Assembly: GCA_017302215.1 (NCBI GenBank)
Contig: JAFLDX010000009.1
Location: forward strand, 1-34,676
Source: Lysobacterales bacterium
Lineage (GTDB): Bacteria; Pseudomonadota; Gammaproteobacteria; Xanthomonadales; Rhodanobacteraceae
DNA: 34,676 nt
Reading direction: 5' to 3'
Below are positions 15,347-24,276 of the stretch, one piece after another. Below the pieces are notes generated by a model. The model was given only the letters and a program-made list of their open reading frames with translations, made no database searches and had not been told where the DNA came from. The position numbers were made by a program, and so were the translations under genes. Within the stretch, counting starts at the first letter, position 1, and every line of letters begins with the position of its first letter.

Positions 15347-15970
15347 TCAGCGCCCCGCTTCTTCCTTCAGGGCGATCGCGTTGATGCCGCTCTCGGCCAG
15401 CGCCGCCTTGGCGGCCTCCAGTTCGCTCGCGCTGCCGTACGGACCGAGGCGCACGCGGTTCCAGGTCTTGCCGTTGATCGTGACCGGCTGGACCTGGGCG
15501 ATGAATCCCATCAGGGCGAGCTTGGCCTTCACCTCGTCGGCGCCCTTGGCGTCGGGATACGAACCGGCCTGCAGCAGGTAGCGGGCGCCGGCTTGCGCAG
15601 CCGGTGCGGTCGCTGCCGTCGCCGGCGTCGTTGCGCGCGCCGTCCTGGCCTGGGCCTCGGCGCGTGCCTTCGCGGACAGCTCGGCATCGGGTATCACGAC
15701 CTCCATCTCGGGCAGAACCGAGTAGAAGTCGTAGCTCTTCTTGCGTGTTTCCCTGGCGTCGGCCAATGGCGGCTCGCTTTCGCGCGGCGCCACGGCCTCC
15801 GGGTTCGGCTGCGGCAGGTTCTTGCCGCGCAGCACCGGCATCCAGTTGCCCGCGAGGAACACGCCGGCGACGACGAGACCGAGCAGGACGCCGATGGCGA
15901 GCCATATCCAGGCCGGCCAGGAGCGACGTCCTCCGCCGCGAGTGGCCTGTTTGCGGGATCGTGCAGCCAT
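15347..15970 (-). CDS. FtsN-like SPOR-domain membrane protein
   Basis: The 207-residue protein has a basic cytoplasmic N-terminus, one transmembrane helix (about residues 20-42: PAWIWLAIGVLLGLVVAGVF), a proline/alanine-rich periplasmic linker, and a C-terminal SPOR domain from about residue 129 (YLLQAGSYPDAKGADEVKAK ... NRVRLGPYGSASELEAAK). SPOR domains bind denuded glycan strands at the division septum, and FtsN activates septal peptidoglycan synthesis. Its ATG overlaps the argS stop by one base (TAATG). The same argS-SPOR order is found in pseudomonads and other gammaproteobacteria. Confidence 0.9.
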   Translation of the reverse strand: MAARSRKQATRGGGRRSWPAWIWLAIGVLLGLVVAGVFLAGNWMPVLRGKNLPQPNPEAVAPRESEPPLADARETRKKSYDFYSVLPEMEVVIPDAELSAKARAEAQARTARATTPATAATAPAAQAGARYLLQAGSYPDAKGADEVKAKLALMGFIAQVQPVTINGKTWNRVRLGPYGSASELEAAKAALAESGINAIALKEEAGR

Positions 15971-17655
15971 TACATGCTCTCCGGGGCGCCGACGCCGAGC
16001 AGGTCGAGGCCGTTGCGCAACACCTGTCGGGCCGCTTCGGCCAGGGCGATGCGCGCATCGCGCAGGACGACGTCGTCGACGATGAACTGGTGTGCGTTGT
16101 AGTACGCGTGGAATGCGGCCGCAAGCTCGCGCAGGTACTGGGCGACGAGTTGCGGATCGAGGTTGGCGGCCGCCGATTCGACCACCTCGGGATAGCGCGA
16201 GAGCTCGGCCATCAGCACGCGCTCGTGCTCGCTGTCGAGGCGAGCCAGGGCGTTGAGGCCCGCGCCGGCATCGACGGCGAGGCCGCGTTCGGCGAGCTGG
16301 CGGCGCACGCTGCATACGCGCGCGTGCGCGTACTGGATGTAGAAGACCGGGTTGTCGTTCGTCTGCGCGCGCGCGAGGTCGATGTCGAACACGAGCTGGG
16401 AGTCGGTCTTGCGCGCGACCAGGAAGTAACGCGTGGCGTCCCGGCCGACTTCGTCGATGAGGTCGCGCAGCGTCACGTAGCTGCCGGCGCGCTTGGACAG
16501 CTTGACCTCCTCGCCCCCGCGCATGACGGTGACCATCTGATGCAGCACGTATTCCGGCCAGCCGTTCGGGATGCCGATGTCGAGTGCCTGCAGGCCGGCG
16601 CGCACGCGCGTGACGGTCGAATGGTGGTCGGCGCCCTGCTCGTTGACCACGCGCTCGAAACCGCGGCGCCACTTGTTCTCGTGGTAGGCGACGTCGGGCA
16701 CGAAATAGGTGTAGCCGCCCTGCGCCTTGCGCATGACGCGGTCCTTGTCGTCGCCGAAGGCGGTCGTGCGCAGCCACAGCGCGCCGTCCTGTTCATAGGT
16801 GTGGCCGGCGGCGACGAGGTCGCGCACGGTGTCGTCGACCTTGCCGTCGGCATACAGCGATGACTCGAGGAAATAGACGTCGAAAGCGACGCCGAACGCG
16901 CGCAGGTCGAGGTCCTGCTCGCGCCTCAGCCAGGCGACGGCGAAGCGGCGGATCGCCTCGAGATCGTCGGCGTCCGCGCGCGCGGTGACGTCGCGGCCGT
17001 CGGCCTGCACGGTGGCCCCGGCGAGGTAGTCGCGCGCGACATCGCGGATGTAGTCGCCGCGGTAGCCATCGGCCGGCCAGCCCTCCTGGTCGGGCTCGAC
17101 CCCCTTGCAGCGTGCCTGCACCGACAAGGCGAGGTTCTCGATCTGCGCGCCGGCGTCGTTGTAGTAGAACTCGCGCGTGACATCCCAGCCGTTCGCCGCG
17201 AGCACGCGGCTGAGACTGTCGCCGACCGCGGCGCCGCGTCCATGGCCGACATGCAGCGGGCCGGTCGGATTGGCCGACACGAACTCGATCTGCACGCGAC
17301 GGCCGCCGCCGGACGCGTTGCGGCCGTAATCCGCACCGAGCGCGTGGATGCGACGCATCTCGTCGTGCGTCGCCGAATCGGCGAGGAAGAAGTTGATGAA
17401 GCCCGGTCCGGCAATCTCGATGCGGGCGAGGCGCGTGTCGGACTGCAGTCGGGCTCGCAACGCCTCGGCGATGTCGCGCGGCTTGCGTCCCGCCGACTTG
17501 GCGAGGACCAGGGCGGCATTGCTGGCGAAGTCGCCGTGCTCGCGATTGCGCGTGCGCTCGACGACGAAGGCGGCGGCGGGGCCATCGGGCAGCAGGCCGC
17601 CCGCGCGCAGGTCGGCGAGCGCTTCGAGGATCAGCTCGCGCAGGGCATCTTTCAC
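15970..17655 (-). CDS. argS: Arginyl-tRNA synthetase
   Basis: The 561-residue class I synthetase charges tRNA-Arg. The N-terminal additional domain ([20 protein letters not shown]) is followed by the catalytic domain, with [19 protein letters not shown] (HVGH as the HIGH motif, near 133) and [13 protein letters not shown] (the KMSKS-like loop, near 385). The anticodon-binding helical domain ends with [15 protein letters not shown]. The GTG at 17655 is chosen: it gives the family start ([13 protein letters not shown]) and length, and a good -10 element (TACAAT) overlaps the alternative ATG at 17688. It forms an overlapping pair with the SPOR gene. Confidence 0.96.
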   Translation of the reverse strand: MKDALRELILEALADLRAGGLLPDGPAAAFVVERTRNREHGDFASNAALVLAKSAGRKPRDIAEALRARLQSDTRLARIEIAGPGFINFFLADSATHDEMRRIHALGADYGRNASGGGRRVQIEFVSANPTGPLHVGHGRGAAVGDSLSRVLAANGWDVTREFYYNDAGAQIENLALSVQARCKGVEPDQEGWPADGYRGDYIRDVARDYLAGATVQADGRDVTARADADDLEAIRRFAVAWLRREQDLDLRAFGVAFDVYFLESSLYADGKVDDTVRDLVAAGHTYEQDGALWLRTTAFGDDKDRVMRKAQGGYTYFVPDVAYHENKWRRGFERVVNEQGADHHSTVTRVRAGLQALDIGIPNGWPEYVLHQMVTVMRGGEEVKLSKRAGSYVTLRDLIDEVGRDATRYFLVARKTDSQLVFDIDLARAQTNDNPVFYIQYAHARVCSVRRQLAERGLAVDAGAGLNALARLDSEHERVLMAELSRYPEVVESAAANLDPQLVAQYLRELAAAFHAYYNAHQFIVDDVVLRDARIALAEAARQVLRNGLDLLGVGAPESM

Positions 17656-17686
17656 GTCGGGAGTTCGGCTGGCGGCGGGGCCGCGC

Positions 17687-17715
17687 ATTGTAGAGCGAGC
17701 CTGCGCGGGTCGGAA
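17687..17715 (-). promoter_or_regulatory. Candidate promoter for argS
   Basis: TTCCGA (17710-17715) and TACAAT (17687-17692) on the minus strand are separated by exactly 17 bases. Transcription would start near 17680, downstream of the ATG at 17688, which supports the GTG start at 17655. Confidence 0.5.
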
Positions 17716-18060
17716 CCGCCGCCTACGCGACACGGGCGGCAATGCCGGCAGGCGCTTGCGTCGAATTGCTCGGTCGAACGCAAGGAACCAGCGCCAAAGG
17801 CTTGTCACCGAAGCGCAAATGCGCGCATGGCACAGGCTGTGGATAACTGTGTGGGAATGCGCGGGCGGGGATTCCCCGGGGTTTTTGCGTTGTCAAGCGA
17901 AATTCCGGCACATTTTCGCTGGACTTCGTTCAAGTTGTTGATATGGAAGGATTTCAAGCGAGCATGACAAACGCCGGCGTGGATCGGCGCCGGTCCGATC
18001 CGGCTCCTCTGGAATGTGTATAGAAATCGGCGTACGGCCGTCGACGATCCAGCGGATGCC
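17716..18060. other. Non-coding interval between argS and the phosphohydrolase gene
   Basis: About 345 bases with no supported gene. The part 17880-17975 is markedly richer in A and T than its surroundings. The features I can see are an exact DnaA box (listed separately), a G/C palindrome followed by five T residues around 17875-17887 that may act as a weak terminator, and a 6-bp inverted repeat GCGAAA/TTTCGC near 17899-17922. Frames crossing it have no family resemblance. Confidence 0.6.
17838..17846 (-). promoter_or_regulatory. Exact DnaA box (TTATCCACA)
   Basis: The minus strand reads TTATCCACA, the high-affinity DnaA binding sequence, within CCACACAGTTATCCACAG. It is a single perfect copy about 180 bases upstream of the argS start. 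Whether it binds DnaA in the cell is not shown by sequence. Confidence 0.5.
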
Positions 18061-19122
18061 TCAAAGCAGGCCGGCCACGGTCTCGCCGTACGCCTTGAGC
18101 ACCTGGGTGCCGCTCTCCGGCCGTCCCCTGACGGCGATCCGCGCACGCAGGCCGAGGCTCAACGACTTCAGGCGCTCGGCGTTGGCGGCCTTGTCGCGTT
18201 CGAAGGTTGCGCGACCGAGCTCGGAGTGGAAGCGGTGCAGGTCGAAGAAGAACCGGTCCTGGCCGTCGGTCAGGAATCCCAGCACTGGCTGCGCGCTCTC
18301 GCCATGGTCCAGGTTGCGCCGGCACAGCATCTCGCGCTCGCGGCACAGGTTGGCCGCGGTGATGGCGAAATGCGCAAAAGGCTCGGCGACATTCGCGGTA
18401 TCGAGATCGGCGGCGATCAGGGCGAGGTCGAGTGCATGGCGGATGCGGGCATCCTCGCGCCAGCCCGGACGGTGCTTGTCGAGCTTGCGTTCGAGTTGCG
18501 AGGCGAGCGCACCGCCCGACTGCACGAGCTCCGCGGCGTTGAAGGCGGCGCCACCTGGTGGCGGGCGCGCATCGAACGTGCTGCCGTCGATCATCAGGTC
18601 GAGGGCGAGGTAGAGATCCGCGTCGGCCTGCTCGTCGAAGCCGACCTGGCGGAGGAGTCGAAAGGACTCCTCGAGGCTGGCGCGTTCGTTCGCACCGACT
18701 CCGGCGGCGTAGAGCGGCTGCTCGCGCTGGCGCAGGTCGTGGCATGCGGCGAACAGGCCGAGTGCACACCAGTCGCGCAGCGACAATGCGTGGATGCCGC
18801 GTGCTTCGATCAGGCGGTCGATGCGGGTCCCGAAGATCTCGAGGATGTGTCCCTCGTTGTGGTACGCATGGAAGTCCGTGCTCCAGCTGCCATGCCGGCG
18901 CGCCAGGCGCGCGTAGGCGATGCGGATCGCCTCGTCGACTCGGGCGAGCAGCGTTGTCGAGCCCTCCGGTCCGCACAACGACGCCAGCCGCTGCCGCCGC
19001 GCGGCCAGCGCCGCATCGATCTCGGCGAGGCGCTCGCCGGCGCAGGCGCGCACCGCTTCACCGTCGACAAGTTCGATCTCGGTGGCATCGGGTGGATAGG
19101 TTCGCGGGAAATCGAAGATCAC
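18061..19122 (-). CDS. Predicted metal-dependent phosphohydrolase, HD/PDEase-like
   Basis: I know no named family for this 353-residue protein, but it carries a full set of candidate metal ligands in the order of HD/PDEase enzymes. These are HAYHNEGHILEIF (HNxxH, near 86), LGLFAACHDLRQRE (the HD pair, near 124) and LALIAADLDTANVAEP (a later Asp, near 237). The spacing and the words HNxxH, AACHD and AADLD-x-x-N recall class I cyclic nucleotide phosphodiesterases. The second His of their HDxxH signature is Gln here. No signal peptide or membrane helix is seen. The GTG at 19122 is the only reasonable start (MIFDFPRTYPP) and has a TATACT -10 upstream. Substrate unknown; it could equally be another HD-superfamily hydrolase. 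Confidence 0.65.
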   Translation of the reverse strand: MIFDFPRTYPPDATEIELVDGEAVRACAGERLAEIDAALAARRQRLASLCGPEGSTTLLARVDEAIRIAYARLARRHGSWSTDFHAYHNEGHILEIFGTRIDRLIEARGIHALSLRDWCALGLFAACHDLRQREQPLYAAGVGANERASLEESFRLLRQVGFDEQADADLYLALDLMIDGSTFDARPPPGGAAFNAAELVQSGGALASQLERKLDKHRPGWREDARIRHALDLALIAADLDTANVAEPFAHFAITAANLCREREMLCRRNLDHGESAQPVLGFLTDGQDRFFFDLHRFHSELGRATFERDKAANAERLKSLSLGLRARIAVRGRPESGTQVLKAYGETVAGLL

Positions 19123-19153
19123 GCGGCGGCGGGCTCCGTGAGTCGACGACGCG

Positions 19154-19159
19154 AGTATA
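19154..19159 (-). promoter_or_regulatory. Candidate -10 element for the phosphohydrolase gene
   Basis: TATACT on the minus strand, about 32 bases before the GTG start, differs from consensus at one position. No convincing -35 is seen. Confidence 0.4.
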
Positions 19160-19265
19160 GGACACCGCCGCGGCGGCCCCGGTTGACCCGCAATGCGGTG
19201 AGCGGCCTCAGGCGCGCGGGAGCGCCTCGTCGCGAACACGTCCCGCACGCGCCGGGACGCGACGA

Positions 19266-19928
19266 TCAGATCCAGCCGCGCTGGGCGAGCGAGGTCGGCG
19301 TGCCGCTGCCGACCACGAAGTGGTCGAGCACGCGCACGTCGATCAGGGCCAGGCTGTCGCGCAGGCGCACGGTGATCGCGCGGTCGGCACTGCTCGGCTC
19401 GGCGACGCCCGAGGGATGGTTGTGGGCGAAGATGACCGCCGCCGCATTGTGCGCGAGGCAATGGCGCACGACCTCGCGCGGATGCACGCTGGCACCGTCG
19501 ATCGAGCCGCGGAACAGTTCCTCGAAGGCGATCACGCGATGGCGGTTGTCGAGGAACAGGCAGGCGAACACTTCGTACGGATAGCCGCCGAGGCGCGACT
19601 TGAGATAGCGCGCGCTCGCCGCGGGATCGGTCAGGCTGTCGAGTTCGCGCAGCTCGGCATCGAGATAGCGCCGCCCGACTTCGAGCGCCGCCTGCAGGCG
19701 ACACCATGCGACAGTCCCGAGTCCGTCGACCGGCCGTACGGCGGTGAGCAGGGCTTTCAGGCCGCCGCTCGCGCCGAGCAGGTCGCGACCGACCTCGACC
19801 GCGCTGCGGCCGCGCCGGCCCGAGCCGACGAAGACCGCGAGCAGTTCGGCATCGGAAAGCGCCTGCGCGCCGCGCGCCTGCAGCTTCTCGCGCGGTCGCT
19901 CGCTGTCGGGCCAGTCGCGGATGCTCAT
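19266..19928 (-). CDS. radC: RadC-family JAB/MPN+ domain protein
   Basis: The 220-residue protein has the RadC layout. The N-terminal helix-hairpin-helix part includes [20 protein letters not shown], and the C-terminal metalloprotease-like JAB domain has [18 protein letters not shown] (HxH...D zinc ligands near 168) and a preceding Glu. Despite the name, a direct role in recombination repair has not held up, and the substrate is unsettled. The start ATG 19928 gives the family N-terminus ([16 protein letters not shown]). Divergent radC-coaBC is the arrangement found in many gammaproteobacteria. Confidence 0.95.
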   Translation of the reverse strand: MSIRDWPDSERPREKLQARGAQALSDAELLAVFVGSGRRGRSAVEVGRDLLGASGGLKALLTAVRPVDGLGTVAWCRLQAALEVGRRYLDAELRELDSLTDPAASARYLKSRLGGYPYEVFACLFLDNRHRVIAFEELFRGSIDGASVHPREVVRHCLAHNAAAVIFAHNHPSGVAEPSSADRAITVRLRDSLALIDVRVLDHFVVGSGTPTSLAQRGWI

Positions 19929-20051
19929 TGCCGTGCTCGCTGCCGGGATCGGATTGGACGCAGGCTAACGGGCGACAGGCCGAACCGTCAGCGGTGGCGA
20001 CGGTGAATTTGGGTAAGCTACGAGCCCTTTCGCGTGTCGGAAATTTCCTGC

Positions 20052-21269
20052 ATGAGTCCGTTGCCGCTGGCTGGCCTGCGTGTCCTGCTCGGGGTTTCGG
20101 GCGGCATCGCGGCGTACAAGGCGGCCGAGCTCGTGCGCCGCCTGCGCGACGCCGGCGCGGAAGTCCGCGTGGTCCTGACCGCCAACGCCGCGCGCTTCGT
20201 CACCGCACTGACGTTCCAGGCCTTGTCCGGCCATCCGGTCCGGACCAGCCTGTGGGACGAATCCGCCGAGGCGGCGATGGGCCACATCGAGTTGGCCCGC
20301 TGGGCCGACGAGATCCTGATCGCGCCGGCATCGGCCGACCTGCTCGCGCGCCTCGCGCACGGCCATGCCGACGACCTGCTCGGCACGCTCGTCCTGGCCA
20401 GCGCTGCACCGGTCAGCGTGGCGCCGGCGATGAACCGGCAGATGTGGGCGAACGCGGCCACGCGCGCCAACCTCGACCTCCTCGCAGCGCGTGGCGTGCG
20501 CGTTCTCGGCCCTGCAGCGGGCAGCCAGGCCTGTGGCGAGACCGGCGAGGGTCGCCTGCTCGAGGTCGACGATCTGGTCGCACGCCTCGTCGCGGCGCGC
20601 GGTCCGCGCATGCTCGACGGCGTGCGCGTGCTGGTCAGCGCCGGCCCGACCTACGAAGACATCGATCCGGTGCGCTTCATCGGCAACCGCAGTTCGGGCC
20701 GCATGGGTTTCGCGATCGCCGAGGCGGCCGTTGCCGCCGGCGCGACGGTCACCCTGGTGGCCGGACCCGTCGCCCTGGCGACCCCCTTGGGCGTGACCCG
20801 CGTGGACGTGCGCAGCGCGTGCGAGATGCGCGACGCCGTGCTCGGTGCCGCGCCGGCCCACGACGTGTTCATTTCCGCCGCTGCGGTCGGTGACTACCGG
20901 CCTGCGCAGGCCTCGGCGTCCAAGCTCAAGAAGACCGGCCAGTCGCGCACCCTCGAGCTCGTGCAGAACCCCGACATCCTCGCCGAGCTCGGGCAATCCG
21001 CAGCGCGCCCGCTGCTGGTCGGCTTCGCCGCCGAAACGGACGAACTCGAGCGCCATGCGCGCGAAAAGCTCGAGCTCAAGGGACTCGACCTGATCGCCGC
21101 CAACCAGGTCGGCGAGCGGCTCGGTTTCGAATGCGCGGACAACGCCTTGCTGCTGCTGTGGCCGGGTGGTCGCGAGCCACTCGCGCAGGCCGACAAGCGC
21201 GTGCTGGCCACGGCCCTGGTCGCGCGGGTCGCCGAACGGTTGCATGCGCGCGGTGGCCAGTCGCGATGA
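20052..21269 (+). CDS. coaBC: Bifunctional phosphopantothenoylcysteine decarboxylase/phosphopantothenate-cysteine ligase
   Basis: The 405-residue protein carries two successive enzymes of coenzyme A synthesis. The N-terminal flavin decarboxylase CoaC has [20 protein letters not shown], the conserved His in [20 protein letters not shown] and the catalytic [10 protein letters not shown] cysteine near 160. The C-terminal ligase CoaB has [47 protein letters not shown] and SKLKKTG. ATG 20052 begins directly before the fold; a GTG 18 bases upstream is also open. Its stop overlaps dut by four bases (ATGA). Confidence 0.96.
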   Translation: MSPLPLAGLRVLLGVSGGIAAYKAAELVRRLRDAGAEVRVVLTANAARFVTALTFQALSGHPVRTSLWDESAEAAMGHIELARWADEILIAPASADLLARLAHGHADDLLGTLVLASAAPVSVAPAMNRQMWANAATRANLDLLAARGVRVLGPAAGSQACGETGEGRLLEVDDLVARLVAARGPRMLDGVRVLVSAGPTYEDIDPVRFIGNRSSGRMGFAIAEAAVAAGATVTLVAGPVALATPLGVTRVDVRSACEMRDAVLGAAPAHDVFISAAAVGDYRPAQASASKLKKTGQSRTLELVQNPDILAELGQSAARPLLVGFAAETDELERHAREKLELKGLDLIAANQVGERLGFECADNALLLLWPGGREPLAQADKRVLATALVARVAERLHARGGQSR

Positions 21270-21724
21270 ACCGGCGCGTCGAAGTCCGCGTCCTCGATCC
21301 GCGCATCGGCGCCGACTACCCGCTGCCCGAGTACGCGACCATGGCCTCGGCCGGCATGGATCTGCGCGCCATGATCAATGCACCGCTCACCCTCGAACCG
21401 GGCGCGACGGCCCTGCTTCCGAGCGGCATCGCGATCCATATCGGCGATGCCGGCCTGTGCGCGCTCGTGCTGCCGCGCTCCGGCCTCGGCCACAAGCACG
21501 GCATCGTGCTCGGCAACGGCACCGGCCTCATCGACGCCGACTACCAGGGGCCCCTGATGATTTCGTGCTGGAACCGCGCTGCCGAGGCCTTTACGATCCA
21601 ACCCGGGGACCGCATCGCCCAACTGGTGTTCATGCCGGTCGTACGCGCGGTGTTCGACCGGGTTGACGAGTTCGCGCCGAGCGACCGCGGGGAGGGCGGG
21701 TTCGGCAGTTCGGGGCGGCGCTGA
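21266..21724 (+). CDS. dut: dUTP diphosphatase
   Basis: The 152-residue trimeric dUTPase hydrolyses dUTP to dUMP, keeping uracil out of DNA and feeding dTMP synthesis. All five motifs are present in order: [32 protein letters not shown] (with the catalytic Asp and Tyr), GDRIAQLVF and the glycine-rich [11 protein letters not shown] tail that closes over the substrate. It is translationally coupled to coaBC through an ATGA overlap and followed after 117 bases by algC, the conserved coaBC-dut-algC order. Confidence 0.97.
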   Translation: MNRRVEVRVLDPRIGADYPLPEYATMASAGMDLRAMINAPLTLEPGATALLPSGIAIHIGDAGLCALVLPRSGLGHKHGIVLGNGTGLIDADYQGPLMISCWNRAAEAFTIQPGDRIAQLVFMPVVRAVFDRVDEFAPSDRGEGGFGSSGRR

Positions 21725-21841
21725 AGCGCGGCTTCGTGCGAGCATCGCGGGTCGCGAAACGGGCAGTGTGACGCGGCGCCGCCGCGGCGCCGCACGGACA
21801 ATACCGGAATCGCAGCGGATGAATGCCGGTCGGAGTGAGGG

Positions 21842-24256
21842 ATGGCAGAGAAGCAGTCGGCGGTCGCAATGAGTGGCAAGGCGCGCGCCAGCGGCGTCGG
21901 CACCGCGCTCGCACGCCTGTTGCCGAGCCTGCGCGTGTTGTTGCCGCTCGCGTTGGCGACACTGCTCATGTTGTTCGCATTCTTCCTGATCTGGCAATGC
22001 GCGCTGGTCTACGCGGCCAGCGACGACGTGGAAGCCGCCGAGCAGGCGCGGGCGCGCCAGGTCATCGCGATCGGCGAGGTGATCAACCGCTCGATCGAGA
22101 AAGCCGTCGCGGTCGTCCAGCAACCTGCCGTGGTCGACGCGCTGGCCGGCGCCGACGAGGCGGCGCTGGATGCGGCAGCGCTTGCCGCGCGCAGTGCCTG
22201 GCCCGAACTGGTCGATGCCGCGTTCTACACGCCGAAGCTGATCGAGGTGCTGCGCGAAGATCTCGGCAAGCTGGGCTACGCTCGCGCGCAGATGCTCATG
22301 CAGGCGCAGTCGACGGGTCGGCCTGCGCCGGCGCAGATGCGATCGGATGCCGACCATCGCCAGTTGCTCGTCCTCTCGGTGCCCGTGCGTGCCGGCGCGC
22401 AAACCATCGCTTACGCCTACCTGCAGCTGCCGTTCGAGCCGGTCCTCGCGGCTTTCCGTGGCGTGTCGACCGGCGGCGGCCGCGTCGACCTGCGCCAGGG
22501 TGACGGGCGTGGCGACCTGCAGATCGCCGGTACCGGGTCGTCGAAGGGCAGTTCGGTCGGCGACCTCGGTGTGGCCGTACCGAACTCGAAGTTCCGGCTC
22601 GCGCTCGCCACGCCGGACGATCCGATCTTCGTCACCCGCGACCTTCGCATCCTGGTCCCGTTGACCGCCCTGTGCCTGCTCGCCGGCTTCGCCGCGCTGT
22701 GGCTGCGCCAGGTCGGCATGCAGCGCGCCCTCGAAGTGTTGCGTCCGGGACATCGCTCGCCAGTGGAGGAGATCACCTTGGGTGACGCAATGAAGAAGCA
22801 GGCCGGCCAGGCCGCGCAGGCCGTGCCCGTCAAGCCCGCGCAGCCGGTGCCGGTTGCGCCGAAGGTCGAGGAAGCGGTCAGCGTCGATCGCAGCATCTTC
22901 CGCGCGTACGACATCCGTGGCGTGCTCGGCCGCACGCTGACGACCGGCGTCGCGCGGCTGATCGGCCGCGCGATCGGCAGCGAGGCGCAACAGCGCGGCC
23001 TGCGCGAGATCGTGGTCGGCCGTGACGGACGACTGTCAGGGCCGGAACTTTCCGCTGCGCTGATCGAAGGACTGCGCTCGACCGGCTGCGACGTGATCGA
23101 CATCGGCCTCGCGCCGACGCCGCTGACCTACTACGCGGCCTACCAGCTCCAGACCGGCTCGTGCATATCGGTGACCGGCAGCCACAACCCGCCCGACTAC
23201 AACGGCTTCAAGATCGTCCTGGGTGGCGAAACGCTGTCCGAGGGCGCGATCCAGGATCTCTACGGGCGCATCGCCGAGAACCGCTTCAGCAGCGGATCGG
23301 GCGGCCTGCAGGTCATGGACATCACCCAGGACTACATCGCGCGCATCAGCGACGACATCCAGGTCGAGAAGAGCCTGAAGGTCGTTGTCGATTGCGGCAA
23401 CGGCGTCGCCGGAGCGGTGGCACCGGCCGTTCTCGAAGGCATCGGCTGCGAGGTCATCCCGCTCTACTGCGAAGTCGACGGCCAGTTCCCGAACCACCAT
23501 CCCGATCCGTCGGACCTGCACAACCTGCAGGACCTGATCCTGTCGGTGAAGCAGACCGGCGCCGATCTCGGTCTCGCCTTCGACGGTGATGGCGATCGCC
23601 TCGGCGTGGTCACGCGTTCGGGCGAGGTCATCTACCCGGACCGCCTGCTCATGCTGTTCGCGATCGACGTGCTGAGCCGCAACCCCGGCGCGACGATCAT
23701 CTACGACGTCAAGTGCACCGGACACCTGCAGCCCTTGATCCTGCAACATGGCGGCAGTCCGGTGATGTGGCGCACCGGTCATTCGCTGATCAAGGCCAAG
23801 ATGCGCGAGACCGATGCCCAGCTGGCGGGCGAAATGAGCGGCCACTTCTTCTTCGGCGAGCGCTGGTACGGTTTCGACGATGGCATCTACTCCGCGGCGC
23901 GCCTGCTCGAGATCCTCGCCGGCGACCTCGAAGGGCGCACGCCCGAGCAGATCTTCGCCGGGCTGCCGAAGGGCGTATCGACGCCGGAGCTCAAGATCCC
24001 GCTGCATGAGGGCGAGCATTACCGCTTCATCGAAGCCTTCCGCAAGCAGGCGACGTTCGATGGCGCGCGCCTGACCACGATCGATGGCGTGCGCGCGGAT
24101 TGGCCGGATGGATGGGGTCTCGTGCGTGCATCGAACACGACGCCGGTGCTCGTGCTGCGCTTCGACGCCGACAACGAAGCCGCCCTGGCCCGCATACAGG
24201 CTGTATTCCGCGAGCAGCTGCTCGCACTCGATCGGGCCCTGCCGCTGCCGTTCTGA
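21842..24256 (+). CDS. algC: Membrane-anchored phosphomannomutase/phosphoglucomutase
   Basis: The 804-residue protein is a fusion of a membrane sensor-like N-terminus and a complete phosphohexomutase. Two transmembrane helices (about 33-57 and 270-290) flank a periplasmic region of about 210 residues. A linker rich in Lys, Pro and Val follows, and the mutase begins near 350 (SIFRAYDIRGVLGRTLTTGV). Catalytic features are present: the phosphoserine loop SVTGSHNPPDYNGFK near 443, the metal loop FDGDGDRLG near 580, the sugar-recognition GEMSGH near 662 and the phosphate-binding RASNTTPVLVLRF near 761. The enzyme interconverts mannose and glucose 1- and 6-phosphates for exopolysaccharide and LPS. 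Long AlgC forms with this N-terminus are known in pseudomonads and xanthomonads. GAGGG precedes the chosen ATG. Confidence 0.94.
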   Translation: MAEKQSAVAMSGKARASGVGTALARLLPSLRVLLPLALATLLMLFAFFLIWQCALVYAASDDVEAAEQARARQVIAIGEVINRSIEKAVAVVQQPAVVDALAGADEAALDAAALAARSAWPELVDAAFYTPKLIEVLREDLGKLGYARAQMLMQAQSTGRPAPAQMRSDADHRQLLVLSVPVRAGAQTIAYAYLQLPFEPVLAAFRGVSTGGGRVDLRQGDGRGDLQIAGTGSSKGSSVGDLGVAVPNSKFRLALATPDDPIFVTRDLRILVPLTALCLLAGFAALWLRQVGMQRALEVLRPGHRSPVEEITLGDAMKKQAGQAAQAVPVKPAQPVPVAPKVEEAVSVDRSIFRAYDIRGVLGRTLTTGVARLIGRAIGSEAQQRGLREIVVGRDGRLSGPELSAALIEGLRSTGCDVIDIGLAPTPLTYYAAYQLQTGSCISVTGSHNPPDYNGFKIVLGGETLSEGAIQDLYGRIAENRFSSGSGGLQVMDITQDYIARISDDIQVEKSLKVVVDCGNGVAGAVAPAVLEGIGCEVIPLYCEVDGQFPNHHPDPSDLHNLQDLILSVKQTGADLGLAFDGDGDRLGVVTRSGEVIYPDRLLMLFAIDVLSRNPGATIIYDVKCTGHLQPLILQHGGSPVMWRTGHSLIKAKMRETDAQLAGEMSGHFFFGERWYGFDDGIYSAARLLEILAGDLEGRTPEQIFAGLPKGVSTPELKIPLHEGEHYRFIEAFRKQATFDGARLTTIDGVRADWPDGWGLVRASNTTPVLVLRFDADNEAALARIQAVFREQLLALDRALPLPF

Positions 24257-24276
24257 TCGATCGGCGGGGCCGTGAC

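Noticed and set aside
17716-18060. Possible chromosomal origin because of a DnaA box and A/T-richer sequence
   Set aside because: There is only one exact box and no dnaA, dnaN or gidA nearby; an origin would have several clustered boxes.
17805-18146. Minus-strand frame of 113 codons in the argS-phosphohydrolase interval
   Set aside because: It has many Arg, Pro and Ser residues and no motif, and it overlaps the DnaA box and the A/T-rich segment, which look regulatory.
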